A stretch of 64,000 bases of DNA, from the NCBI GenBank assembly GCA_963811225.1, contig CAWEQO010000004.1, forward strand, positions 1 through 64,000. The letters run 5' to 3'. Shown piece after piece: positions 22,081-30,130 of this stretch (position 1 is its first letter; every line of letters begins with the position of its first letter). Origin of the DNA: CAWEQO01 sp963811225. GTDB taxonomy: Bacteria; Chloroflexota; Anaerolineae; Anaerolineales; Anaerolineaceae. The notes below the pieces were generated by a model. The model did not search any database, was not told the DNA's origin, and saw only the letters and a list, made by a program, of their open reading frames with translations. The translations under genes and the position numbers were made by a program.

Positions 22081-22171
22081 AGAGGTTATAAATTTATTGG
22101 TTTTTCGGGAGTTTGATGGGCGGTTGTATCCCCCGGCAAACTCCCGAAAAACCAATAAATTTATAACCTCT
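22081..22171. repeat. 35-bp perfect inverted repeat in a divergent intergenic region
   Basis: Arms 22081-22115 and 22137-22171 pair perfectly with a 21-base loop. It lies just upstream of the epimerase start (22069, minus strand), next to a second hairpin, between divergent genes. A terminator role is therefore unlikely unless it acts as an attenuator in the epimerase leader. Confidence 0.87.
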
Positions 22172-22187
22172 CCGCTATACTATCATG

Positions 22188-22269
22188 AAAAGCAGAGAGT
22201 GGAGGGGAGAGAACAGAGCGCCGAGTTACCTGACTCGGCTCTGTTCTCTCCCCTCCACATTCTGCTTTT
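22188..22269. repeat. long inverted repeat, GA-rich class
   Basis: Left arm 22188-22226 pairs with about 22232-22269 with a few mismatches and a 2-base bulge. It carries the GAGAGAACAGAG word shared with the repeats at 7645 and 54287. It lies immediately next to the 22081 repeat and upstream of the predicted site-2 protease promoter. Confidence 0.82.
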
Positions 22270-22271
22270 TA

Positions 22272-22300
22272 TTGTGTTATTTGCAAATTCTCTTTACAAT
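22272..22300 (+). promoter_or_regulatory. predicted promoter for the site-2 protease gene
   Basis: TTGTGT (22272-22277) and TACAAT (22295-22300) are 17 bases apart. A GGAGG and the ATG at 22317 follow directly, so the leader would be very short. Confidence 0.45.
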
Positions 22301-22316
22301 AAGACAGGAGGACTAC

Positions 22317-23420
22317 ATGAATACTGGTATCCGTATCGCGCGCATCTGGGGCATCCCGATCCGCTTACACCTGAGCTGGTTTTTGATCCTTGCCCTGGTC
22401 ACCTGGTCGCTGGCAATCGGCGTATTCCCCAGCCAGTATCCAACCCTCTCAACGGGGTCGCTGTGGCTGCTGGGGGGCATCACCAGTATATTCTTTGCTG
22501 CTTCGGTGCTGCTGCACGAGTTAGGCCACGCCTGGGTTTCGCTGCGCGATGGCATACCGGTGCGCAGCATTACCCTGTTCTTCTTCGGCGGCATGGCCCA
22601 AATTGCTCGCGAGCCCGGTACCCCGGGCGCCGAATTTCGCATCGCCATGATCGGCCCGCTGACCAGCCTTGCGTTGGCGGCCCTGTTCGGCCTGGTGTAC
22701 ATGCTCGATCGGTCCTTCCCCGGCCTGGCCGCGCCGACTGCCTGGCTGGCGCGTATCAACCTGGCGCTCGGATTGTTCAACCTGATCCCTGGGTTTCCAC
22801 TCGACGGCGGTCGGGTGCTTCGGGCGGCTGTCTGGCAGCTGACCGGCGATCCTCTGCGCGCGACCCGCATCACCGCAATCGTCGGGCGGTTGATGGCATT
22901 GGGCTTGATCCTGTTTGGGATTTGGACCGTTGCCAACCGCCAACTCGTCAACGGCATTTGGCTGCTGCTGATCGGCTGGTTTTTGCAGAACTCCGCCAGC
23001 GGCGCCTACAACCAGGCCAGGCTTTACCACTTCCTCCGCAGCAAGAGTGTTTCTCAGATCATGGGGCCGCGCCCCAGCCTGGTTTCCCCCGAAATGACCC
23101 TTGACCGGCTGATCGATGAGCAGGTGGTGAGGGGGGGTGGGCTGGTGTTCCAGATAGAGGGCGGCGGCCCGAACAGCATCCTGACCCTGAGCGAGATTAA
23201 AGCCATCCCGGAGAAAACCTGGCGGACCGTGACGGTGGGGCAGGCCCTGGCGCTGCGCCGCAGATTCATCTCCGTCCGCCCGGAGATGAATCTGGTTGAG
23301 GCGATGATGCACATGGATGATCACCGCGCCGCCCAGGTTCCGGTCATGATGGGGGAAGAGGTGCTGGGGGTGCTGACTCGTGAGCAGGTCTGGTCGTACG
23401 TGAGAGAAAACGGAGAATAG
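22317..23420 (+). CDS. site-2 protease family zinc metalloprotease with CBS domains
   Basis: A 367-residue membrane protease of the M50/S2P family. The N-terminal ~215 residues contain several membrane segments. VLLHELGHAW supplies the HExxH zinc site, and NLIPGFPLDGGRVLR supplies the third ligand motif (NxxPxxPLDGG). The C-terminal ~140 residues look like a paired CBS regulatory region (for example RRRFISVRPEMNLVEAMMHM). Family members cut transmembrane proteins such as anti-sigma factors. The ATG at 22317 follows AGGAGGAC and a predicted promoter; an earlier reading into the hairpin is not coding-like. The substrate is unknown. A truncated Hsp20 frame follows directly. Confidence 0.92.
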   Translation: MNTGIRIARIWGIPIRLHLSWFLILALVTWSLAIGVFPSQYPTLSTGSLWLLGGITSIFFAASVLLHELGHAWVSLRDGIPVRSITLFFFGGMAQIAREPGTPGAEFRIAMIGPLTSLALAALFGLVYMLDRSFPGLAAPTAWLARINLALGLFNLIPGFPLDGGRVLRAAVWQLTGDPLRATRITAIVGRLMALGLILFGIWTVANRQLVNGIWLLLIGWFLQNSASGAYNQARLYHFLRSKSVSQIMGPRPSLVSPEMTLDRLIDEQVVRGGGLVFQIEGGGPNSILTLSEIKAIPEKTWRTVTVGQALALRRRFISVRPEMNLVEAMMHMDDHRAAQVPVMMGEEVLGVLTREQVWSYVRENGE

Positions 23421-23465
23421 AGAGCAGCAGGCCCTCCCCAGCCAAACGACAGGCTGCCGCTGGAC

Positions 23466-23822
23466 GTGTCGGAGAATGACAATGATTACATTGTCAAGGC
23501 CTCGCTGCCTGGCGTCAAACCGGACAATATCGACGTGACCTACCGCAACGGTACCCTCACCATCAGCGGTGAGACCAGGCAGGAGCAGAACGTCGAGGAC
23601 GAGCGCTATCACATGCGCGAACGCAGCTATTGCACTTTCCGGCGCAGCGTCAACCTGCCCGGCGACATCGACCCGGACAAGATCGATGCTCGTTTCGAGG
23701 ACGGCGTGCTGACCCTCCAGCTCCCCAAGAGCGAAGAGGCTAAGCCGAAGCGCATCCCGATCAAAGGCCCGAGTGAGCAGAAAACAATCGAAGGCCATTT
23801 CAACAAGGAAGAGAAAAAATAG
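23466..23822 (+). CDS. Hsp20 (alpha-crystallin) chaperone, N-terminal arm missing
   Basis: Encodes a full alpha-crystallin domain: DYIVKASLPGVKPDNIDV, GTLTISGE, then RRSVNLPGDIDPDKIDARF and DGVLTLQLPK. Small heat-shock proteins hold unfolded proteins in the cytoplasm. The usual N-terminal arm of 30-50 residues is absent. The frame upstream of the GTG at 23466 is open (reading PNDRLPLDV) back to the TAG stop of the site-2 protease, in the same frame, and no good start or ribosome binding site is present. The gene is probably a truncated copy, perhaps from a deletion, or is read by re-initiation after the protease. A clear terminator follows. Two complete Hsp20 genes lie at 29669 and 30131. Confidence 0.7.
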   Translation: MSENDNDYIVKASLPGVKPDNIDVTYRNGTLTISGETRQEQNVEDERYHMRERSYCTFRRSVNLPGDIDPDKIDARFEDGVLTLQLPKSEEAKPKRIPIKGPSEQKTIEGHFNKEEKK

Positions 23823-23837
23823 CTCTGGCTGTTCGTT

Positions 23838-23864
23838 GGCCCCGGTTCTCACCGGGGCCTTTTT
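23838..23864 (+). terminator. rho-independent terminator after Hsp20
   Basis: GGCCCCGGT (23838-23846) pairs perfectly with ACCGGGGCC (23851-23859) around a TCTC loop and is followed by five T residues. This is the only canonical intrinsic terminator that I see in the window. Confidence 0.9.
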
Positions 23865-23873
23865 CGATTAAAA

Positions 23874-23916
23874 GAATAGAGAGTAGTAAAAGTGCGTTTT
23901 TTACTACTCTCTATTC
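23874..23916. repeat. inverted repeat, GA-rich class
   Basis: Arms 23874-23891 and 23899-23916 pair perfectly over 18 bp with a GAATAGAGAGTAGTAAAA arm. It lies ten bases after the canonical terminator, between convergent genes. Confidence 0.8.
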
Positions 23917-23983
23917 TCCACTTAGGCTGCGAAGTGTGTAAGGGGCAGGGGTAAGTCGGCCCATTGCCGAGCAGGTATCTTTC

Positions 23984-25195
23984 TTAGTCCGCCGGTGATT
24001 CCGCTTCCACCTTGGGAATCTGATGCCTGCCGCCGTTGAGCTTCCACAGGCTCAACACGAAGCCGATCAGCATCACGACTGCAGCGCTGGTGTAAGGGAA
24101 GGTGACGTTAACGTCGATCAGGAAGCCCGCCCACAGCGGGCCGATGATGCGGCCCAGCGACATAAAGGCGTTGTTCAGGCCCATATTGACGCCCTGGCTC
24201 TGCGACGAGCCGCGTGAAATCTCTGCCGAGATCGCCGGGCGCAGCATCGCGTTCGACAGCACGAACGCGCCCACGGTCAGCAGCACCGCCGGGTAGTTGC
24301 GCGCCAGCAGCATGATCACGAAGCCAAGCGAACTGCCAATTAATGATGCTTTGATGACCGCATTCTCGCCCCAGCGCTTGGTTGCCGGCCCGGTGGCGAG
24401 CCCTTGAATGACCGCCGAGACGACACCCACCACGGTCAGGATCACCCCAACCCGCTCTGGCCCATAGTCGAAGCGCATTTGAGCGAACAGACCGAAGATG
24501 CCCTCGAAGCTGGTCATTCCGAAGCTGACCAGGAAGGCCAGGAAGAACAGGAATCCCAGCGGGCTCAACAAGGCATCCTTCATCACCTTGAATTGTGGGC
24601 CACGCACCGCTCGAACTGTGCCTGCCAGTATCCGCCTGGATTGTGGCAGCAACTCAGGCAGAATAATCCAGATCAGTCCCAGGGCCAACATCGAGAGGCC
24701 CGCCGCTATGAAGAACGGCGTGGATAGCGAGTAGCCTGCCAGAAAGCCGCCCACGATGGGCCCAAGCACCATCCCGGTGCCGAACGCTGCCCCGACCACG
24801 CCCATTGCGCCGCCGCGCTCCTCTTCTGAGGTGGTATCGGCCACGTAAGCCATGGCGGTCGGCAGGGTCGCTGAGGATAGGATGCCCGAGAGCGCCCGGG
24901 CGGCGAACATCATCCAAATCGTGTTCGACAGACCGAACAGCACCTGCGTCAGGGCGTTGCCGATCACGCCGACCATCAGGATCGGCTTGCGCCCGTAGCG
25001 GTCGGACAGGCCGCCCCAAATGGGTGCGAAGATGAACTGGGCGAAACTGAAGATTGCCATCAGGATGCCCAGGTCTTGCCCGCTGGCGCCTAAACTTTCA
25101 ACGTAAAACGGCAGGATCGGGATGATGATGCCAAAGCCCATCATCACCACGACCAGCGTAAAAAACAAAGTAATTGTCTTGCGATTCCAAGTCAT
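23984..25195 (-). CDS. MFS transporter, TetA/multidrug-efflux-like (DHA1)
   Basis: A 403-residue, 12-helix major facilitator. The loop 2-3 signature GGLSDRYGRKPILMVG and motif C-like GMVLGPIVGGFLAG in helix 5 mark it as a drug:proton antiporter of the DHA1/TetA branch, which exports small molecules across the inner membrane. The C-terminal half shows ISRGSSQSQGVNMGLNNAFMSLGRIIGP. The substrate cannot be read from sequence. It stands alone between a convergent Hsp20 and a divergent beta-lactamase-fold gene; no regulator is adjacent. Confidence 0.9.
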   Translation of the reverse strand: MTWNRKTITLFFTLVVVMMGFGIIIPILPFYVESLGASGQDLGILMAIFSFAQFIFAPIWGGLSDRYGRKPILMVGVIGNALTQVLFGLSNTIWMMFAARALSGILSSATLPTAMAYVADTTSEEERGGAMGVVGAAFGTGMVLGPIVGGFLAGYSLSTPFFIAAGLSMLALGLIWIILPELLPQSRRILAGTVRAVRGPQFKVMKDALLSPLGFLFFLAFLVSFGMTSFEGIFGLFAQMRFDYGPERVGVILTVVGVVSAVIQGLATGPATKRWGENAVIKASLIGSSLGFVIMLLARNYPAVLLTVGAFVLSNAMLRPAISAEISRGSSQSQGVNMGLNNAFMSLGRIIGPLWAGFLIDVNVTFPYTSAAVVMLIGFVLSLWKLNGGRHQIPKVEAESPAD

Positions 25196-25340
25196 CTGTT
25201 CCGATATCGTTCCTTATTTTTATTTTTCATGGTCGTCCGGAATCCGTCAGGTCCCCACTGGATGCGACCAAAATCGATGTAACAAGATATACGCGATGGT
25301 TATTGTATGAAAATTAAAAGATCGAGTCAAGGTCAAAACC

Positions 25341-25369
25341 GTGACAATTCGCCAATTCTTTGTTAGACT
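25341..25369 (+). promoter_or_regulatory. predicted promoter for the beta-lactamase-fold gene
   Basis: GTGACA (25341-25346) and TAGACT (25364-25369) with 17-base spacing, about 28 bases upstream of the TTG start. Predicted by eye. Confidence 0.4.
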
Positions 25370-25397
25370 TTCATAAGAAGACAAGAGGAGGGAAAGC

Positions 25398-26876
25398 TTG
25401 AGATATTTCTTGGAACGGTTGCTGCATGTCACCGGTTCGATGCGCATTTTCTTTCTTGTTGGGGTCGTCGTTCTCACCTCGCAGAATTTCCAACAGACCG
25501 AACCAACCGACATCTATCAAGAGATCGACACCTACATCGACCAAAGCCTGAGCGCCAACCGCATCCCAGGGCTGCAGTTGGGTATCGTCCAAAATGGCAA
25601 GGTGTTGTACTTGCAGGCCTACGGTGAAGCCGAGCGCGGTCGCGCCATGTCTCCCACCACCCCCATGTTCATCGGCGCGCTCACGCAGCCGTTCACTGCT
25701 ATGGCAATCATGCAGCTGGTCGATGCCGGTAAGGTCAGCCTGGACGCCCCGGCGCAAACCTACTTGCCCGATTTCCAGGTCCGTGATGAGGCTTCCCAAC
25801 AGATCACTGTGCGCCAGCTGCTGAACCAAACCAGCGGTCTTTCGCCCCTGGCTTACCAAGAAAACCTTCCACGCGCCGCCACGATCCAGGATCAGGTAAG
25901 TTCCCTGCGGGATGCCCGCCTGACGGTCACCCCTGGCGAGCGCTTTCAAGCGTTCGATCCGAACTATGCCGTACTCGGCAGGATTATCGAACAGGTGAGT
26001 GGGCTGACTTACGAGGAGTATCTACAGCAGAATATCCTTACGCCCTTGGAGATGGATCACACCTATACCTCTGTGGTGGAAGCGCAAACGGACCGGCTGG
26101 CCCGGGGCTACACAGCCATTCTCGGCTACCCGGTCGTTCGAAACCAGTCCTTCCGGCCCTACGATCTCCCGGCAGCCTACCTGATCTCTACCGCAAAAGA
26201 CTTGACCAACTTCCTGCTCGTGCAAATTGCCGGCGGTCAGTACAAGGACATGCAGTTGGTCTCACCCGAGGCAGTCGATCAAATGCATGCGGCCAATCAA
26301 GCCGCCGGCAGCCCGTACGCCGCAGGCTGGTACGTCCAGCCCAGCGCTTACGGCAAGATGGTCTATACTACCGGCAACCTGGAAAATTTCCACTCGGATT
26401 TGATGCTGTATCCGGCGCACAAGCTGGGCTTCGTGATCCTGATCAATCAAAACCACCTGCTGTACAATTGGGTCGAGTACAGTGCCATGCGCGCCGGCAT
26501 TGTCGACATCTTCTTCAACCAGAGCCCACCGCCGGCCATCTCGATGTCTTTCCTATACCAGATCATTGCAGTGCTGATCATTCTGGATATCATCCTGGAG
26601 ATGCGCGCCTTCATGCGCCTGCCGCGCCAGGTCGACCGCCTGAGGCGGATGTCGAAGCGCATGCGTCAGGTACTGCTCGGGATTAATTTTGCCGCTCCGC
26701 TTTTCATCTTGTTCCTGCTGCCCTCGATTGTCCAGGGCTTCTTCGTACGGCCTTTCAACTGGCAGCTGCTCTTCAGCCAGCTGCCGGTTCTGATATTCTG
26801 GTTGTTCTTCGCGATGGTCATGCTCCTGGCACGCGGCGTCGTCAGGCTGTGGCTGCTCTACCATGAGGAAATATGA
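25398..26876 (+). CDS. serine-beta-lactamase/penicillin-binding fold membrane protein with lost catalytic residues
   Basis: A 492-residue protein with an N-terminal membrane segment (about 15-28), a class C beta-lactamase/esterase-like domain (about 35-370) and two or three C-terminal membrane helices. The domain is clear (PGLQLGIVQNGKVLYLQAYGE, FTAMAIMQLVDAGKVSLD, LLNQTSGL). However, the catalytic S-x-x-K is A-L-T-Q (Ala94, Gln97), the Y-x-N motif region reads QAFDPNY, and the H-x-G motif reads TTGNLENFH. All three active-site motifs are lost, so hydrolysis is unlikely and a binding or sensing role is inferred. The TTG start has GAGGAGG seven bases upstream. The stop overlaps the next gene as ATGA, so the two are coupled. 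Confidence 0.85.
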   Translation: MRYFLERLLHVTGSMRIFFLVGVVVLTSQNFQQTEPTDIYQEIDTYIDQSLSANRIPGLQLGIVQNGKVLYLQAYGEAERGRAMSPTTPMFIGALTQPFTAMAIMQLVDAGKVSLDAPAQTYLPDFQVRDEASQQITVRQLLNQTSGLSPLAYQENLPRAATIQDQVSSLRDARLTVTPGERFQAFDPNYAVLGRIIEQVSGLTYEEYLQQNILTPLEMDHTYTSVVEAQTDRLARGYTAILGYPVVRNQSFRPYDLPAAYLISTAKDLTNFLLVQIAGGQYKDMQLVSPEAVDQMHAANQAAGSPYAAGWYVQPSAYGKMVYTTGNLENFHSDLMLYPAHKLGFVILINQNHLLYNWVEYSAMRAGIVDIFFNQSPPPAISMSFLYQIIAVLIILDIILEMRAFMRLPRQVDRLRRMSKRMRQVLLGINFAAPLFILFLLPSIVQGFFVRPFNWQLLFSQLPVLIFWLFFAMVMLLARGVVRLWLLYHEEI

Positions 26877-27796
26877 ACTACGTCACCTTCTCGATCATTA
26901 TCGATGATATTGTCTTCCCCATTGGCGAGACACGCATGGGGATTCTGGGTGGGGGCGGTCCGCAAACGGCCTTCGGCATGCGGCTGTGGTCTGATTCGGT
27001 CGGTATCGTGGCCGGGGTGGGCTCCGAGTTTCCCCACGAGGCGCGCAGCTGGTTCGAGCAGTCGGGCATCGATTTGACCGGTGTACGCCGCACGGACGAG
27101 CCCACACCGCGCGCCTGGCAGCTGCTTGAGCGGGATGGCAGTCGCACGATGATCTGGCGGGTCCCACGGAGCGCCGTGAAAAGTCATCTCAGCCGGCGCA
27201 TCGAGCAGATCCCAGACACATACCGTTCGGCCTGCGGATTTCACTTGGGCGTGCATCCGGAGCAGCCCGACCTTGGCTTCATCCGTCACCTGCGCCAGCT
27301 GGGCGGCCTGGTCAGCCTCGAGCCATTCAAACCGGCCACGATCCCCCTGAATGCCAACACCTTGACGCATTTGTTGAGCGCAGCTGATATCTTTTCTCCC
27401 AACCATATCGAGGCAATTTCATTGGTGGGGGAGGGGCAGCCGGAGGAATTGATACAGCGCTTCTTCAAGCTGGGGGCAAAACTGGTGGCCCTGCGCCTGG
27501 GAGGAGAGGGCGCTTTGGTAGCGGACAGGGTCAGCGGGCGGGCGGTGCGTATCCCGGCGCTGCCTGTGCGGGTCATCGACCCGGTCGGGGCGGGCAATGC
27601 CTTTTGCGGCGGTTTCCTGGTAGGCTGGAGGGAGACGGGCAGCCTGGAAACTGCCGGGTTGTATGGCACGGTCTCGGCCTCGTTTCTGTTGGAGCAGATC
27701 GGCGTACCGGCCTGCACTAAATCGGTCCGGACGGAAGCCATGCAGCGGCTCGAGGCGCTGCGCCCGCAGATGCAGTCTTATCAAATCCCAAGTTGA
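26873..27796 (+). CDS. PfkB-family carbohydrate kinase-like protein, catalytic Asp replaced
   Basis: A 307-residue ribokinase-fold protein. N-terminal features include GETRMGILGGGGPQTA; the C-terminal PfkB signature reads DPVGAGNAFCGGFLVGW. In active kinases the base is the Asp of GAGD; here residue 242 is Asn. A similar Asn is, as I recall, found in the fungal MAK32 group, so this may be a subfamily trait, and activity is uncertain. The start overlaps the previous gene by four bases (ATGA), so it is coupled to the degenerate beta-lactamase-fold protein. No sugar-use genes are adjacent. The substrate is unknown. Confidence 0.82.
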   Translation: MNYVTFSIIIDDIVFPIGETRMGILGGGGPQTAFGMRLWSDSVGIVAGVGSEFPHEARSWFEQSGIDLTGVRRTDEPTPRAWQLLERDGSRTMIWRVPRSAVKSHLSRRIEQIPDTYRSACGFHLGVHPEQPDLGFIRHLRQLGGLVSLEPFKPATIPLNANTLTHLLSAADIFSPNHIEAISLVGEGQPEELIQRFFKLGAKLVALRLGGEGALVADRVSGRAVRIPALPVRVIDPVGAGNAFCGGFLVGWRETGSLETAGLYGTVSASFLLEQIGVPACTKSVRTEAMQRLEALRPQMQSYQIPS

Positions 27797-27829
27797 GCGC
27801 GTGCTCTGGCGGTAATTCTCCACGAGCCT

Positions 27830-27858
27830 TTGCGTAAGACACCAACCCCCAGTATAAT
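27830..27858 (+). promoter_or_regulatory. predicted promoter with tandem hairpin leader
   Basis: TTGCGT (27830-27835) and TATAAT (27853-27858) are 17 bases apart. Transcription would begin near 27865, so the RNA leader of the downstream MFS gene would start with the two long hairpins at 27870 and 27976. Confidence 0.55.
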
Positions 27859-27869
27859 GAACCGGTTGT

Positions 27870-27956
27870 AACAACTCAGGCAGTGGTGATCTTGCAGGGT
27901 GGTTGCGGGGCGCATCACCGCAACCACCCTGCAAGATCACCACTGCCTGAGTTGTT
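27870..27956. repeat. 39-bp perfect inverted repeat in MFS leader
   Basis: Arms 27870-27908 and 27918-27956 pair perfectly with a 9-base loop. It shares GCAGTGGTG with the next repeat. It lies between the predicted promoter and the MFS gene. Confidence 0.9.
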
Positions 27957-27975
27957 GCCTGCCATCATTATTTTT

Positions 27976-28071
27976 TCAAGGACTGCTCAAGCAGTGGTGT
28001 ATTTCTGGTGAGGAGCGCCGCCGCAGTCGCACTCCTCACCAGAAATACACCACTGCTTGAGCAGTCCTTGA
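27976..28071. repeat. 40-bp perfect inverted repeat next to the MFS ribosome binding site
   Basis: Arms 27976-28015 and 28032-28071 pair perfectly with a 16-base loop. The MFS ribosome binding site (AGGAG near 28076) starts only a few bases after the right arm. Confidence 0.9.
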
Positions 28072-28087
28072 TACCAGGAGTTATTCT

Positions 28088-29527
28088 TTGACTGAAGAAC
28101 ATCCCAACTACAAGTGGTTTGCCATGCTGGGCGTCGGCCTGGGTGTTTTCATGGCAACTCTCAATTCGAGCATCGTCAATATCAGTCTCCCAACTTTACA
28201 GGCGGTATTCCACACCAATTTTGCGACCATCCAGTGGGTGGCGCTCAGCTATGCCCTCGTGCTGACCTCGTTGATGCTCACTGTTGCCCGTTTGGGCGAC
28301 ATGATCGACAAAAAGCGTATCTATATCGTCGGCCTGGTGCTGTTCACCATTTTCTCGCTGGCCTGTTCGCTGTCACCGAATGTCTACTGGTTGATCGCTT
28401 TTCGTGCCCTGCAGGGTCTGGGTGCAACCATGATGCAGGCGCTCGGTACCGCCATCATCACCGAGGTTTTCCCTTCATCGATGCGTGGTCGAGCTCTTGG
28501 CATGATCGGCGGGATCGTCTCGATGGGTATCGCAATTGGCCCGCCGCTGGGCGGCATTCTGATCGGCTCGTTCGGCTGGCCCTCGGTGTTCTTGGTCAAC
28601 GTTCCGATTGGTGTCTTCACCCTCTTCATCGTGCGGAGCTTCGTCCCGCACTCACGCGTCGCACAAGAGGAGCAGCGTTTTGACCGGGCTGGGGCAGTCA
28701 TCCTGCTCATTACCCTGATCGCGTATGCCTTGGGGATGACCATTGGCCAGGGTTCGGGCTTTGGCACGCCGCTCGTGCTCGGGCTGCTGGCCTTCTCGGC
28801 GCTGGGGGTCGGCTTGCTGCTGTACGTCGAGAACCGCATCCGGCAGCCCATGATCGATCTGAGCCTGTTCCGCAACGTCCTGTTCGGAATTAACCTGTTG
28901 ATGGGCTTCCTGGTGTTCTTCGTTCTTGCGGCGAACTTCATCTTGCCGTACTTCCTGGAATTGGTTCGGGGCTACAGCGCCGAGCAGGTTGGCTTGCTGA
29001 TCATGGCCCAACCGGTGATGATGGGACTGGTCGCCCCGGCCGCCGGCTCTCTATCGGACCGTTTTGGCTCGCGCATCATCAGCTTGATCGGCCTGATCAT
29101 CCTGGTTGGCGGCAGCTGGTTGATGAGCACCTTGCCGATTGACGTCACCCCGCTCGGTTTTATCTTGCGCATGGCGCCGCTCGGGGTGGGCTTTGGCATG
29201 TTCCAATCGCCCAACAACAGCGCGATCATGGGCGCCGTCCCAAGCAACCGTCTGGGGATTGCATCGGGCTTGCTCTCGCTCTCGCGCACCTTAGGGAACG
29301 TGTCCGGTTTGCCGCTGATGGGCGCGATCTACACCTACCTTGTGCTCTCGATTGGCAATCTTCCATCAGGCACCGATATTACGACGGCGCCCTCAATGCC
29401 CTTGGTCGCCGGCGTGGATGGCACCTATCGCATCGCCGCATATATCCTCACCGTGGCAACCGTCCTGGCTGCCGCCGCCTTCCTGATCGATCGCAATCAA
29501 GCGGACACGGGGGATATCGGGGATTAG
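28088..29527 (+). CDS. MFS drug exporter, EmrB/QacA (DHA2) type, 14 helices
   Basis: A 479-residue transporter. The N-terminus reads GVFMATLNSSIVNISLPTL and motif A is ARLGDMIDKKRIYIVG; the antiporter motif C appears as GIAIGPPLGGILIG. Length and helix pattern fit the 14-helix DHA2 branch, which exports lipophilic compounds by proton antiport. The TTG start at 28088 has AGGAG eight bases upstream. The gene follows two long hairpins in its predicted leader, which could attenuate or stabilise the message. The substrate is unknown, and no adjacent HlyD/EmrA partner is seen. Confidence 0.92.
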   Translation: MTEEHPNYKWFAMLGVGLGVFMATLNSSIVNISLPTLQAVFHTNFATIQWVALSYALVLTSLMLTVARLGDMIDKKRIYIVGLVLFTIFSLACSLSPNVYWLIAFRALQGLGATMMQALGTAIITEVFPSSMRGRALGMIGGIVSMGIAIGPPLGGILIGSFGWPSVFLVNVPIGVFTLFIVRSFVPHSRVAQEEQRFDRAGAVILLITLIAYALGMTIGQGSGFGTPLVLGLLAFSALGVGLLLYVENRIRQPMIDLSLFRNVLFGINLLMGFLVFFVLAANFILPYFLELVRGYSAEQVGLLIMAQPVMMGLVAPAAGSLSDRFGSRIISLIGLIILVGGSWLMSTLPIDVTPLGFILRMAPLGVGFGMFQSPNNSAIMGAVPSNRLGIASGLLSLSRTLGNVSGLPLMGAIYTYLVLSIGNLPSGTDITTAPSMPLVAGVDGTYRIAAYILTVATVLAAAAFLIDRNQADTGDIGD

Positions 29528-29619
29528 GCGCTCTCAGCCCACAGAGTGCAGGCTTTAATATTCCTCTTACGTATCGTTTATTCAAATAATATGCATCCTC
29601 TTTAGCATTAGGAGTGAAC

Positions 29620-29638
29620 GAGCAAGGTGACCTTGCTC
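29620..29638 (+). promoter_or_regulatory. short palindrome upstream of the Hsp20 pair
   Basis: GAGCAAGG and CCTTGCTC form an 8-bp perfect palindrome around TGA, 30 bases upstream of the first Hsp20 start. It could be a repressor site or leader hairpin. It does not match the CIRCE consensus. Confidence 0.35.
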
Positions 29639-29668
29639 CTTGACTTGACTAATCATGAGGAGGATGAC

Positions 29669-30103
29669 ATGTTTTATCGCAGATATCGAAGCCCATCTGC
29701 TCTTGACGAAGTGGATCGCCTGCAGCGGGAGATGAACCGCTTGTTCAGCTCGGCTCAGGGGCGCCGCCAGGCTGCCGGTTACCCGGCGGTGAATATCTGG
29801 AGCGGCGAAGAAGGCGCAATTCTCACAACAGAAATTCCCGGCGTCCACGTCGATGATTTGGACATCAGCGTAGTTGGCGACACCATCACTCTTAGCGGCA
29901 GCCGCAATGCCCCAGAGATCGGCGAGGATGAAAGCTACCACCGCCAGGAACGTGGCTTTGGCCGCTTTAGCCGCACGATGCAGCTGCCCTTCCCAGTGGA
30001 AGTGCAGAAAGTCGATGCCCAGTACCGTGACGGCGTGCTGAAGATCAGCCTGCCTCGCAGCGAAGCCGACAAGCCCAAGAAAATCTCTGTCAAGAACAGC
30101 TAG
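29669..30103 (+). CDS. Hsp20/alpha-crystallin small heat-shock protein
   Basis: A 144-residue small heat-shock protein. The N-terminal arm (FYRRYRSPSALDEVDRLQRE) precedes a full alpha-crystallin domain with LTTEIPGVHVDDLDIS, TITLSGSR, a GFGRFSRTMQLPFPVE segment and DGVLKISLPR, with a C-terminal KKISV (I-x-V-like) tail that docks between subunits. These proteins hold denatured proteins in the cytoplasm for refolding. The ATG at 29669 is chosen because GAGGAGG precedes it; an earlier frame lacks similarity. It is followed 27 bases later by a second Hsp20, probably in one operon. Confidence 0.95.
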   Translation: MFYRRYRSPSALDEVDRLQREMNRLFSSAQGRRQAAGYPAVNIWSGEEGAILTTEIPGVHVDDLDISVVGDTITLSGSRNAPEIGEDESYHRQERGFGRFSRTMQLPFPVEVQKVDAQYRDGVLKISLPRSEADKPKKISVKNS

Positions 30104-30130
30104 AACCATTTCGGATGTGGAGGTGTTAAG

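Noticed and set aside
29590..29640. CIRCE heat-shock operator upstream of the Hsp20 pair.
   Set aside because: Only a GGAGTGAAC-like fragment and an unrelated GAGCAAGG palindrome are present; the TTAGCACTC-N9-GAGTGCTAA consensus is not.
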